DNA of 30,149 bases. It comes from Desulforhopalus sp. (GTDB lineage Bacteria; Desulfobacterota; Desulfobulbia; Desulfobulbales; Desulfocapsaceae). Shown here one piece after another: positions 1 to 8,900 of the stretch. The DNA lies in assembly GCA_023231425.1 (NCBI GenBank), contig JALNVI010000033.1:1-30149 (forward strand), given 5' to 3'. The notes below the pieces were generated by a model. It was not told where the DNA came from. It did not search any database and saw only the letters and a program-made list of their open reading frames with translations. Both the position numbers and the translations under genes were made by a program. Each line of letters opens with the position of its first letter. The first letter of the stretch is position 1.

Positions 1-48
1 GATGATGGTCGCGTTTTCTGGTCAGTAAAAAATGTAATTTGTATTAGT

Positions 49-86
49 GAAAATTCGTGTCCATTCGTGGTTACAAATCCCCTGAC
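49..86 (+). repeat. Dispersed-type intergenic repeat in the pglZ leader
   Basis: The leader in front of pglZ holds the phrase ATTCGTGTCCATTCGTGGTT, built from two near-copies of ATTCGTG. From memory, short phrases of this kind (prior knowledge, not checked here) recur between genes in many Desulfobacterota-like genomes. It lies between the BREX gene presumed upstream and pglZ. No function can be read from one copy. Confidence 0.35.
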
Positions 87-116
87 TTTTTCAGAAATCA
101 CAAGAAATAAAGCAAA

Positions 117-2732
117 ATGAATATCAAACAAATTACAGACAGCCTGAACAAAATCTATCAGGAAGAAAACACGCGGATTGTCTTCTGGTATGACACGGAC
201 GGTGAGTTCGAAGAGATAATCTCGTCCCTTGAGCTGGCAGATGTTTCCCTGGTCAGGCTGGACAAAACAGCATCACTTGAACTGAAGATCAGGCTGGAGA
301 TGGAAGATACGGAAAACCGTTATCTGCTCTATTCGCCCTGCCCCGAACCTGCCCACGAAGAGAACTGGCTCCTTGATATTCAACTCTACAGCCATCTCTT
401 TCATGCTGATAAAGCATCCCTCATCTTAAATGATCTGGGCCTGTCCCGGCAGAGCATGCGCGCGTATTGCAACAGCCGGAAAACCTTCTTCAACAGCAAA
501 GAGCGGACCGACAAGCTGAAGAAATGGGTGAAACCTGAGGATAATGAAGAGGATCTGGATCTGAAAATGCTGGCCGTGATCACCAGGGTCGAGCAGCCGG
601 ATGCCTTTGTGATATTCATGAAGCTCTTTGCGGCCTTTTGTGAAGAGGGAGAGTATTCACCTGACAATGAGCCGAAAATCTGGCTGGAAATACTCAAGCT
701 GGATCTTGAGAAACCTTTCTGGGATCTTGTCGCCAGGACATTTGGGTATGCTGTGGATGCCCCTTCCCTGTCTGATCTCCTCATCAGGCTGCTGGTGACC
801 GACTTCGTCAATGCCCTGAAAGATGTCCCACCACCTGCCGGTCTCGAACATTTTGCCCTGCAGGCGGGTTCTCAAAGCTTTACCATTTCTGTCTTCCTCT
901 CCCAGTGGCGAAACGATATCAGCCGGTTTCAGGCATATAATCGTATCTCTGACCATTACAGCAGAAAACTGAAAATTGCGGAGCTGATCCAGGAGTATGA
1001 GCACTCTGTTCTGCTTGATGTCATGACCTTTGAGGTGGTTGAGAAAAAGATCGTCAGTGACCTGCGGGATCGTGTCCTTCAGGGAAAACAGGAAGAATTT
1101 GATACCATTGAGGAACATATCCAACGCCGTCGTGACGGCTACTGGGTAACCACCGGAGACGCTCAGAAAAACCTGTTTAAGACAACCTGCGATGCCCTGG
1201 AATCGGCGATGGCCCTGTTCCGGCTGCGCAGGAAATATGACAAAGGTTTGAGTTATCCCGGGGCGGAAGAGATGTTCTTTGCCTATACCGGGGAGTTGTA
1301 TCTGTTTGATCAGTATTACCGACATTTCCATGAAGCTGCAGGCAAGGTTGAGCTGGCAGGCTGGGACATCCTGAAAACCCTGCAGGTGTCCGTCGAAGAT
1401 TGTTACAGCGGCTGGTTCCTGGATCAGCTGGCTCTTGCCTGGGATGGCTTTCTGGAACGTGGCGATACTGGCGGGTTACTGAGGAAGTGGACACTTTTCG
1501 ACGTCAAAAGACAGGATACTTTCTATAAAGAAGTCATAAAGTCTCCTCCGGGCAAGACAACGAGGGTGCGGACTTTTGTCATTATCAGTGATGCGTTGCG
1601 TTATGAGATTGCCGAGGAGCTGGCCGGAGTGATCAACAGCCAGTATCGATTACAGGCGGATCTTTCGGCCATGCTTGGTGTTCTGCCCAGCTATACCGCT
1701 TTGGGGATGGCTGCTTTACTGCCTCATAAGTCCATCGCCTTTACAGAGATGGGCGATGGAATTCTCCTTGATGGTCAGCCTTGTGCGGGATTTGAACAGC
1801 GGGGTAAAATTCTGGCACAGTATCAGGGAGTGGCCGTCAAGGCCGAGGATCTGCTGGGCATGTCCAAGGCAGAGGGTCGTGAATTCGTCAAACCGTTTAA
1901 GAGTGTCTATATCTACCATAATACGATTGATGCCACTGGCGACACGGCTTCAACCGAATTGAAGACATTTGAAGCGGTGAGGCAGGCGATTGATGAGCTC
2001 AACGCCATCATCCGTTATTCTATTAACAGCCTCAGCGCCGGGCAGGTGCATGTAACCGCAGACCATGGTTTTATTTACCAGGACAAGGCCCCTGATCATT
2101 TAGACAAGAGTGTGCTCGATGCAAAGCCCGGGCAGGCGGTAAAGAGCAAAAAACGATATATCCTTGGCCGGGAACTGGGAGACTCTGAAAAAGTCTGGCA
2201 TGGAAACACCAGGTACACGGCAGGCACGGAAGACGATATGGAGTTCTGGCTGCCGAGGGGAACCAACAGGTTTCACTTCAGTGGCGGTTCCCGCTTTATC
2301 CATGGCGGGGCAATGCTGCAGGAAGTGGTTGTGCCCCTGCTCACCGTGACTGAGCTGAAGGGGGCTGCCAAGACGAAATCCGAGGTGCGGAAGGTTGGTA
2401 TCTCCCGTATCGGATCTCAAAAAAAGGTGGTCACGAACATCCATCGTTTTGAGTTTATCCAGACAGATGTGGTGTCAGATCGGATGAAGCCGCTTGTCTT
2501 GACGGTATCGCTCAGAGACGGCAATGAACTGGTCAGCAATGAGGCAGTGGTAACCTTTGACAGCTCTTCGGCCTCCATGGATGAACGAAAAAAATCGGTG
2601 AAATTGATTCTCAAGGGCATGCAGTTTGACAGGAAAAAGGAATATTATCTCGTACTTCGTGATCAGCAGGATGATACCGAGTATGAGCGGAGCCCTGTCC
2701 ATATTGACCTCGCCTTTTCAAGGGATTTCTGA
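117..2732 (+). CDS. pglZ: BREX-1 system phosphatase PglZ
   Basis: This 871-residue protein is the PglZ component of a BREX (bacteriophage exclusion) defence system, cytoplasmic and needed with PglX for host methylation and phage restriction. The C-terminal half carries an alkaline-phosphatase-like core: FVIISDALRYE with Asp492, and VTADHGF with Asp649-His650, the metal-site positions of the superfamily. The N-terminal about 450 residues are helical and family specific. Length and the gene order pglZ-brxL match type 1 BREX, where brxA, brxB, brxC and pglX normally precede; those would lie left of this window. The stop overlaps the brxL start (TGATG), so translation is probably coupled. There is no strong ribosome binding site; the ATG at 117 is the first in a long open frame and gives the expected N-terminus. 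Family assignment is firm. Confidence 0.93.
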   Translation: MNIKQITDSLNKIYQEENTRIVFWYDTDGEFEEIISSLELADVSLVRLDKTASLELKIRLEMEDTENRYLLYSPCPEPAHEENWLLDIQLYSHLFHADKASLILNDLGLSRQSMRAYCNSRKTFFNSKERTDKLKKWVKPEDNEEDLDLKMLAVITRVEQPDAFVIFMKLFAAFCEEGEYSPDNEPKIWLEILKLDLEKPFWDLVARTFGYAVDAPSLSDLLIRLLVTDFVNALKDVPPPAGLEHFALQAGSQSFTISVFLSQWRNDISRFQAYNRISDHYSRKLKIAELIQEYEHSVLLDVMTFEVVEKKIVSDLRDRVLQGKQEEFDTIEEHIQRRRDGYWVTTGDAQKNLFKTTCDALESAMALFRLRRKYDKGLSYPGAEEMFFAYTGELYLFDQYYRHFHEAAGKVELAGWDILKTLQVSVEDCYSGWFLDQLALAWDGFLERGDTGGLLRKWTLFDVKRQDTFYKEVIKSPPGKTTRVRTFVIISDALRYEIAEELAGVINSQYRLQADLSAMLGVLPSYTALGMAALLPHKSIAFTEMGDGILLDGQPCAGFEQRGKILAQYQGVAVKAEDLLGMSKAEGREFVKPFKSVYIYHNTIDATGDTASTELKTFEAVRQAIDELNAIIRYSINSLSAGQVHVTADHGFIYQDKAPDHLDKSVLDAKPGQAVKSKKRYILGRELGDSEKVWHGNTRYTAGTEDDMEFWLPRGTNRFHFSGGSRFIHGGAMLQEVVVPLLTVTELKGAAKTKSEVRKVGISRIGSQKKVVTNIHRFEFIQTDVVSDRMKPLVLTVSLRDGNELVSNEAVVTFDSSSASMDERKKSVKLILKGMQFDRKKEYYLVLRDQQDDTEYERSPVHIDLAFSRDF

Positions 2733-4771
2733 TGGAAAACGAAAGAAGTGACAGCAACCTTGATGCGATGCTGAACCAGCACTTTGCCGGTCGAGTCGTC
2801 CGTAAGGACCTCACCATGCAGGTGAAGGAAGGGGCCAACGTGCCCGTTTATGTCCTTGAATATTTGCTGGGCATGTACTGTGCTTCCGATGACGAGGAAG
2901 TTATAAAGGACGGTCTGCAGACAGTGAAAGACATCCTGTCGGAAAACTATGTTCGCCCTGATGAGGCCGAGAAGGTCAAGTCCAGGATCAAAGAGCTGGG
3001 CAACTACAAGATCATTGACAAGGTTACGGTTAAGCTCAACGAAAAAGATGATGTGTATGAGGCGGTGCTGTCAAACCTGGGGGTGAAAAGTGTTGTTGTT
3101 CCCAGTGAGACGGTCAAGCGATATGAAAAGCTGCTGGCCGGTGGTATCTGGTCTATTATTGATCTGGAATATTATTATGAGGAGGGGCAGAAGATCTCTC
3201 CGTTTCTCTTAAAGGAATTGAAACCTATCCAGATGCCGAATCTTGACCTCGAAACGGTTTTCGAGGGGCGGAGGGCATTTACTGAGGAGCAGTGGATTGA
3301 TGTCCTGCTGAGATCAACAGGTCTTGAGCCAGCCCGGTTTAGCGAGCGGGTAAAATGGCACTTTGTTGCCCGCCTCATACCGCTGGTTGAAAACAACTAT
3401 AATATCTGTGAACTTGGCCCGAGGGGAACCGGCAAGAGCCATATATATAAAGAGATAAGCCCCAATTCACTTTTAGTCTCCGGTGGGCAGACCACGGTTG
3501 CCAATCTCTTCTACAATATGAACACCGGCAGGGTCGGGCTGGTTGGCATGTGGGATGTGGTTGCTTTTGACGAGGTGGCCGGTATCAGGTTCAAGGACAG
3601 GGACGGTGTCCAGATCATGAAGGATTTCATGGCATCCGGTTCCTTTTCAAGGGGGCGGGATGTGATCAGCGCCAATGCCTCCATGGTCTTTGTTGGCAAT
3701 ATCAACCAGAGCGTTGACAGTCTGGTGAAGACCAGCCATCTCTTTGCACCCTTTCCTGAGGAGATGATCGATGCGGCATTTTTTGACCGGATGCATTGTT
3801 ATCTGCCAGGCTGGGAGATCCCCAAGATGCGACCGGAGTATTTTACCCGTCAATATGGTCTTATTGTCGACTATCTCTCCGAGTTTCTGCGGGAGATGCG
3901 AAAAAGAACCTTTGCGGATGCTGTTGACAGGTATTTCACGCTGGGCAATAATCTGAACCAGAGAGATGTCATCGGGGTGCGCAGAACGGTTTCCGGGCTG
4001 CTGAAGTTGATATATCCCCATGGCGACTTTGATAAAGATGCTGTTGAACGGTGTTTGAAATATGCCCTGGAAGGTCGGCGGAGGGTTAAAGAGCAGCTCA
4101 AGAAGATCGGTGGTATCGAGTTTTATGATGTCCACTTCAGCTATATTGACAATGAGACGTTGGAAGAAAAGTTTGTAAGTGTGCTGGAACAGGGAGGGGA
4201 CAAGCTGATTCCCCAGGGTCCGCTGAATCCAGGGACAGTGCATCTGGTCGCTCAGGGAACAGAGATGCCGGGTCTCTATCGGCAGGAACTGCAGATAACC
4301 AGGGGTAACGGCAAGCTCACTATTTCTGGCGTCGGCGCACAATCGAAGACGAAAGAGGCAATCAAGATGGCCTTTGATTACTTCAAGGCGAACATCTCCA
4401 GGGTGAGTGCCTCAACCAGAGCCGGGGACCATAACTATCACCTGCATATAGTTGAGCTGCACAATACAGGGCCCGCCTCAGCCATAACCCTGGCGAGTTT
4501 TGTCACCCTGTGTTCCGGCCTGCTGGGGAAATCTCTGCAAAGCCAGCTGGTTGTTCTGGGGGATATGAGTCTGGGCGGGAGTATTACTCCGGTGGAAGAT
4601 TTGGCGGGAACTCTGCAGGTGGCTTTTGATGCCGGGGCAAAGCGAATTCTATTGCCCATGAGCAGCGTGGGAGATATTGCCACCATCCCGGGTGAACTCT
4701 TTGCCAAATTTCAAACCAGCTTCTATGCCGATCCCATTGATGCGGTCTTTAAGGCGTTGGGGGTTGAGTAG
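2732..4771 (+). CDS. brxL: BREX-1 system AAA+ / Lon-like protein BrxL
   Basis: This 679-residue protein is BrxL, the final gene of type 1 BREX. It is an AAA+ ATPase that acts in phage restriction and is dispensable for host methylation in studied systems. Walker A is GPRGTGKS with Lys235, and Walker B is VVAFDEV with Asp280-Glu281. The C-terminal 150 residues have the fold signature of the Lon protease domain. However, when aligned to E. coli Lon (Ser679, Lys722), the positions 43 residues apart are Ala582 and Ala625, so the Ser-Lys dyad is absent. Ser583 is next to the expected serine position. This agrees with BrxL being a DNA-translocating AAA+ factor rather than a protease, which is inference here. 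The start ATG overlaps the pglZ stop, and the stop codon sits in a 9-bp hairpin stem. Confidence 0.93.
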   Translation: MENERSDSNLDAMLNQHFAGRVVRKDLTMQVKEGANVPVYVLEYLLGMYCASDDEEVIKDGLQTVKDILSENYVRPDEAEKVKSRIKELGNYKIIDKVTVKLNEKDDVYEAVLSNLGVKSVVVPSETVKRYEKLLAGGIWSIIDLEYYYEEGQKISPFLLKELKPIQMPNLDLETVFEGRRAFTEEQWIDVLLRSTGLEPARFSERVKWHFVARLIPLVENNYNICELGPRGTGKSHIYKEISPNSLLVSGGQTTVANLFYNMNTGRVGLVGMWDVVAFDEVAGIRFKDRDGVQIMKDFMASGSFSRGRDVISANASMVFVGNINQSVDSLVKTSHLFAPFPEEMIDAAFFDRMHCYLPGWEIPKMRPEYFTRQYGLIVDYLSEFLREMRKRTFADAVDRYFTLGNNLNQRDVIGVRRTVSGLLKLIYPHGDFDKDAVERCLKYALEGRRRVKEQLKKIGGIEFYDVHFSYIDNETLEEKFVSVLEQGGDKLIPQGPLNPGTVHLVAQGTEMPGLYRQELQITRGNGKLTISGVGAQSKTKEAIKMAFDYFKANISRVSASTRAGDHNYHLHIVELHNTGPASAITLASFVTLCSGLLGKSLQSQLVVLGDMSLGGSITPVEDLAGTLQVAFDAGAKRILLPMSSVGDIATIPGELFAKFQTSFYADPIDAVFKALGVE

Positions 4772-4796
4772 AGACGCCGCAAGTGGTCGTCTCTAC
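4768..4796 (+). terminator. Perfect 9-bp hairpin at the brxL stop
   Basis: GTAGAGACG (4768-4776) pairs exactly with CGTCTCTAC (4788-4796) around an 11-nt loop. The left arm contains the TAG stop of brxL. There is no T-run after it, so it may be a 3'-end stability or rho-dependent element, or a repeat copy, rather than a classical intrinsic terminator. Confidence 0.4.
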
Positions 4797-4868
4797 GAAG
4801 ACATTCTCCCCCCACAAACACATGCTGCGTTTCAGGGGTGGCCTTAGAAATCTGTCCCCTGCCAGGCC

Positions 4869-5678
4869 TTACTGCTGGTGAACCGGGAGAGAAAGCCGGA
4901 AGCCGAGGATGCCGCTGCGGTTGCCAGCCCCGGCCCAGTCCCGGGAAGTCGCACGTACCCACCTCGGGAAGCCGTACCAGCACCCGCCACGAACCACACG
5001 GAGCGAGTCTGCACCCTCCGTCTCCCAGGCGGAACCGTCTGCAGGTGCTCCTGTGTAATCGTTATGCCATATATCCTGGCACCACTCATCGATATTACCG
5101 CTCATCTGGTAGAGACCAGTGGTGTTGGGGGAAAAACTCTCCACCGGGATCGTCTCTTCCCGGTCTGCTCCAATACGGGAATATGATTCTACATTTTGTT
5201 CCCTGCCATTGAAATTCGCCTCGTCCGGGCCAATGGTATCTTTGCCGGTGCCAAAACGTACCTTCCTGCCCCCTTCCCGGGCTGCGTATTCCCACTGTGC
5301 CTCGGAAGGCAGACGATACTGTCTGCCGCTGGCGGCGTTAAGTTTTTCGAGAAACTGCTGTACAACATTCCAGTTCATGTCCTCTACAGGATAGCGCTCG
5401 CCCTGCTGGAATTCACTCGGGTTTTTATCCATGATTTTCAGCCACTCTCCCTGAGTTACCGCGTATTTGCCCAGATAAAAGCCCTCAAGGGTGACGGGAT
5501 GGACGGGGAGTTCCCTGGCCTCTCCATCTTTGAAGGTATCTCCCATCTCAAAACTGCCCCCTGGTACCCAGACAAACTCCATACCGGTAATTTCATCGTG
5601 GAACTCTGTGCCATAAGGGCCGATTTCACCGGGAATATCCCCCTCCCGACGCATAGATTTTTCGTCTTTTTCGCTCAT
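4869..5678 (-). CDS. SUMF1/formylglycine-generating-enzyme-fold protein, probable DGR variable protein
   Basis: This 269-residue cytoplasmic protein (no signal peptide) consists almost entirely of an FGE-sulfatase (C-type-lectin-like) domain. The markers are FVWVPGGSFEMGD near residues 35-47, the FYLGKYAVTQGEW strand, the YRLPSEAQWEYAAR helix, and the C-terminal RVVRGG...GFR module. It lacks the CxxxxC catalytic cysteines of true sulfatase-activating enzymes, so it is more likely a binding or recruitment protein than an oxidase. Residues 230-261 follow the spacing of DGR variable regions in this fold (see the separate entry). It converges on brxL with a gap of about 100 bp. The ribosome binding site AGGGGA lies just upstream of the ATG at 5678. 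Fold assignment is firm; cellular role is unknown. Confidence 0.85.
   Translation of the reverse strand: MSEKDEKSMRREGDIPGEIGPYGTEFHDEITGMEFVWVPGGSFEMGDTFKDGEARELPVHPVTLEGFYLGKYAVTQGEWLKIMDKNPSEFQQGERYPVEDMNWNVVQQFLEKLNAASGRQYRLPSEAQWEYAAREGGRKVRFGTGKDTIGPDEANFNGREQNVESYSRIGADREETIPVESFSPNTTGLYQMSGNIDEWCQDIWHNDYTGAPADGSAWETEGADSLRVVRGGCWYGFPRWVRATSRDWAGAGNRSGILGFRLSLPVHQQ
4896..4991 (-). other. Candidate DGR variable region (VR) in the SUMF1-fold gene
   Basis: Codons for residues 230-261 give RGG-C-W-YGF-P-R-W-VRAT-S-R-D-W-A-GAG-N-R-SGI-L-GFR. In known DGR targets of this fold the template encodes Asn-rich blocks (AAY codons) at the places that here read Y235-G236-F237, S245, D247, A249, N253 and S255-G256-I257. 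All ten of these codons are NNC (TAC, GGC, TTC, TCC, GAC, GCC, AAC, AGC, GGC, ATC), as adenine-directed mutagenesis of AAC would leave them. Cys233 (TGC) fits an original AGC. The invariant frame residues (RGG, W234, P238, R246, R254, GFR) are kept. Trp240 and Trp248 (TGG) cannot come from AAC. No template repeat or reverse transcriptase is in this window. Confidence 0.5.
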
Positions 5679-5933
5679 GATTTCCCCTGTTATTTTAGAA
5701 AATAAATTTTCGTAAAATCTCTTTTTAAAACGTACTCCTTCTGGTGGGGCCTTGTTTCTCTTTTTTGTAAGGCTGATTCACACAGCATTATGGGTACCTT
5801 GAATAATCGTGTATTTCGTTCATATTCAAGGCACCCTTATATTTTTTTCCAAAGATTTAACTCTGCCAGGCCTGCTGGAGGAATTTGAGGGTACCCTTGA
5901 TATTTTCGAAAGTTATGAACAACTGAGCACGTT
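5679..5933. other. Intergenic stretch between the acyltransferase fusion and the SUMF1-fold gene
   Basis: This stretch is AT-rich and has no open frame worth reporting. It contains palindromic element copy A (5792-5836). At 5889-5920 is a second GGGTACCC-CTTGATATTTTCG stretch that may be half of a decayed copy. The promoter of the minus-strand SUMF1-fold gene must lie here, but I cannot pick out its boxes. Confidence 0.5.
5792..5836 (-). repeat. 45-nt palindromic element, copy A (best preserved)
   Basis: Read on the minus strand, the arms GGGTGCCTTGAATA and TATTCAAGGTACCC pair over all 14 positions (one G-U) around the 17-nt core TGAACGAAATACACGAT. It lies 98 nt beyond the stop of the minus-strand acyltransferase fusion gene and in the same sense. 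It serves as the reference for copies B to F. Confidence 0.8.
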
Positions 5934-8900
5934 TTACGTGTTGCGGAAATGACCAGAAATTAAGCCGACCTTTAACGGATGGGGCTGCACCTCTCCCTTC
6001 TTTAGCATGTCACCGAGGCTCTTATAGTCAGTTTTGCCCGTACTGAGCGTTGGAATTTCGTCAATATGTACCACCCGGCGCAGGTGGTGCAGGGGTGAGA
6101 GTCCGGCTGCGCGGATACGGGCATTGGCGGCATCAAGGTGCAGTCCGTCGGAGCTCTTCGCGGTGATCAGGACCAGTTCGGGATGACCGTCGCCGCCCTT
6201 TGCAACTACTGCCAGCGTGTTTCCACCGGCATCTTCTGTCCCCTTCAGCAGTGCAGCCTCAATGGCTGGCAGGGAGATCATCTCTCCGCCAAGTTTTACA
6301 AAGCGTTTACGGCGGCCGAGGAAGGTGATGCGATCTCCCTCTGCACTGACAAAGTCGTCGGTGTTGTACCAGCGTTTTCCGTCATATTCGACAAAGCCGG
6401 TGCCAGGTTCAAGGCCGATATAGCCGGAGAAGATACTGGGTCCGCGCACCAGCAGCAGGCCGCGCTCATTGTCTGCCCGCTTCTCACAGAGATTATCATC
6501 TACCACCGTAAATTCCACGGAAGGCAGGGTCCTGCCAAGGGTGCCAGGGATATTTTCTTCCGGCGGGTTGAGGGCGACCAGCGGCGAACACTCGGTTATG
6601 CCGTAGCCTTCGCAGAGCTGTGCCTGCGGCGATTTGGCGGCGAGCCGGGCGGCGAGACTCTCCGGCGGAGCCTCGGCGCCCACAAAGATGGTGCGCAGGG
6701 AGGCCAGCTGCTCCCCGTCTGCAGCCTGGACGATGGCGGAAAGGAAGGTTGGGGTGCTGATCATCAGTGAGGTCTTGTATGCATCGATCAACTGCGCGAG
6801 GGCCAGTGGTTCGGTGGGGTTGGGATAATAAATGGTCTTCAGGCCGAACAGCAGCGGCAGTATGATGTTGGTGTTCAGGCCGAGGGAGTGGAAGGGCGGG
6901 AGCATGCCGATGATGCGCTCTGTCGGGCTGAAATTCAGGATTCTGTTGACATCCAGCAGGTTGGCGAGAATATTTTCGTGGCTCAGCGGTACCACCTTTG
7001 GCCGGGCCTCTGAGCCGCTGGTAAAGAGGACAACCGCTTCGTCGCTGCCTCTATACAGAGATCGGCGCAGCTGCCACACCCCGAAGATGTTGCTGCGCAG
7101 CCGTGCGCAGAGTTTCTGCGTCAGGGTGAGGGCGGGGAAGAGCTGATCCAGCTGCAGCCATCGCACCGGCATTTCCGAGAGACGGGTGCCCTGGATCTCT
7201 TCCACGCGGGAGCAGAGACGAGTGGCGGAGATTATGGTGTTCACCTCTGTCTGTTTAATGGCGTCCTTCATGTTACCGATTCCGGAGGTCCAGTTAAACA
7301 TGACCGGCGTTTTCCCGGCGAGAAGAACGGCCAGCCAGGCGATGGCGGCACCCACCGAAGCGGGCAGCATGATACCAACCCGCTTCGTGCTGATCTTTTT
7401 CAATTTCGGCTGGAGGAGCAGGACGGCGGTGAGCAGGTCGCGGTAGCTGCGCTCGCCGGAGGTCTGGTCGGCGAAGATGATCTGTTTCGGTGTCTTCAAG
7501 GTGCGCTGCAGGAAAATCTCACCGATGTTGGCCCCCTGCAGAGTTTGTGGCAGAACAAATTCCTCCCGGGGCGCAAACCACGCCTGGCTCGGCGGGTCGA
7601 TCTTCTCCATGGTGCCGAGAACGACGCCGGCAGCGGCAAGTACGCAGTGATTCGCCGTTTCAAGCACGCCGGGATCGTTAATTGTCACTCCGTATTCCCT
7701 CTCAATCCACGCTGCGAGTTCCATAAGGATGAGACTGTCGAGGCCGAGATTGGCGGAGAGACTTTCCGGTCCTTTTACCGCCGTTCCCGCGTATTCGGCC
7801 ACCTGTTCTAATACCCGTTTGCGCAGGTGGTCGTCTACGGTCTCAAGGGTCTCCCTTATCTTCTCTTCATCCACTCCTGCCCCACTCTTCGGCTCGGGCA
7901 GCAGCTCCGGCTGTGCCCCCTGCCACCAATAAAGCGGCCAGCGTTCACAGTGTACCGGCAGGGCGTTGTACAGGGATTCCAGATGGCGGTTGATCCCCTG
8001 GCGGTCGTCAATATGGTGAATCTCTTCATCTTCAAAAAAATCGAGTTGTACCGGACGTTTTGGCAGAAAAAAGAGCAGGTTGGCGGCGAGCGCGGTCAGG
8101 TAGCTGCGTAACTGGGAAAAGAGGGCGGGCGGAGCCACCGCATGGCTGAAGCTGCTGCCCCACAAACCGTTGGAACGCACCACTACCACCTGCACCCCGG
8201 GAATTTTTTTTAGAATATACTCAACCCCGCTGTTGGCTCCAAGGTCCTCCTGTGCCGAGCGGTTGAGGCGTCCGGCGGGGTAGAAGAGGATGTTGTCACC
8301 GTTTTTCAACGCGTCTGCCACGAGCTGCATCCCTTTGAGGATCTGTTTTTTTGCCGAGGGCCCGGCCTCGTGGGAATCGGGGATGGTGATCGGGTTGAGC
8401 ACGCTGGTGGCGAGGCGCACGAAGGGCTGGGCGAGCTGCCTCGCATCGGAGAGCGGCCGGGGAGCAAAGGTGTCCAGCAGCTGGGAGCTGACAATAACCG
8501 GATCGATCAGCGCCGGATGGTTGGGTAGAAAGAGGATGCCGGTCGACCCCTTTTTCTTTATCTTCTCCAGGCCGCTTACCTGTACCCGGTAGCGCAGGCC
8601 TGTCAGGCGGCGCAGCAGGATGGCAAAAATTTTGCGGGTGCAGGCAGAGGGTGGTTTGTCATTCGTTATCTTGACGAGCAGACTGAGCAGCAGGGCGAAG
8701 AGTATGGCACCTGCTCCGGCGGCCGCCATGAGAATGGCAGGGGAGAAGTGTCCATCCACATAAGCGAAGAGTATTCCGGCAAGGAGGATGGTGATAAAGG
8801 CGCAGAAGGATGCTACGGAGAGCACGCGCCCCTTTTCTGTCTCCTTCGGGCGCACCTGCAGGATGGTGGTGGTGGGGATGAGGAAGATGCCTCCGGCGCA

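Noticed and set aside
4833..4861. CAGGGG...CCCCTG inverted repeat downstream of brxL
   Set aside because: Only six pairs with a 17-nt loop and no T-run; too weak to call a terminator or DGR hairpin.
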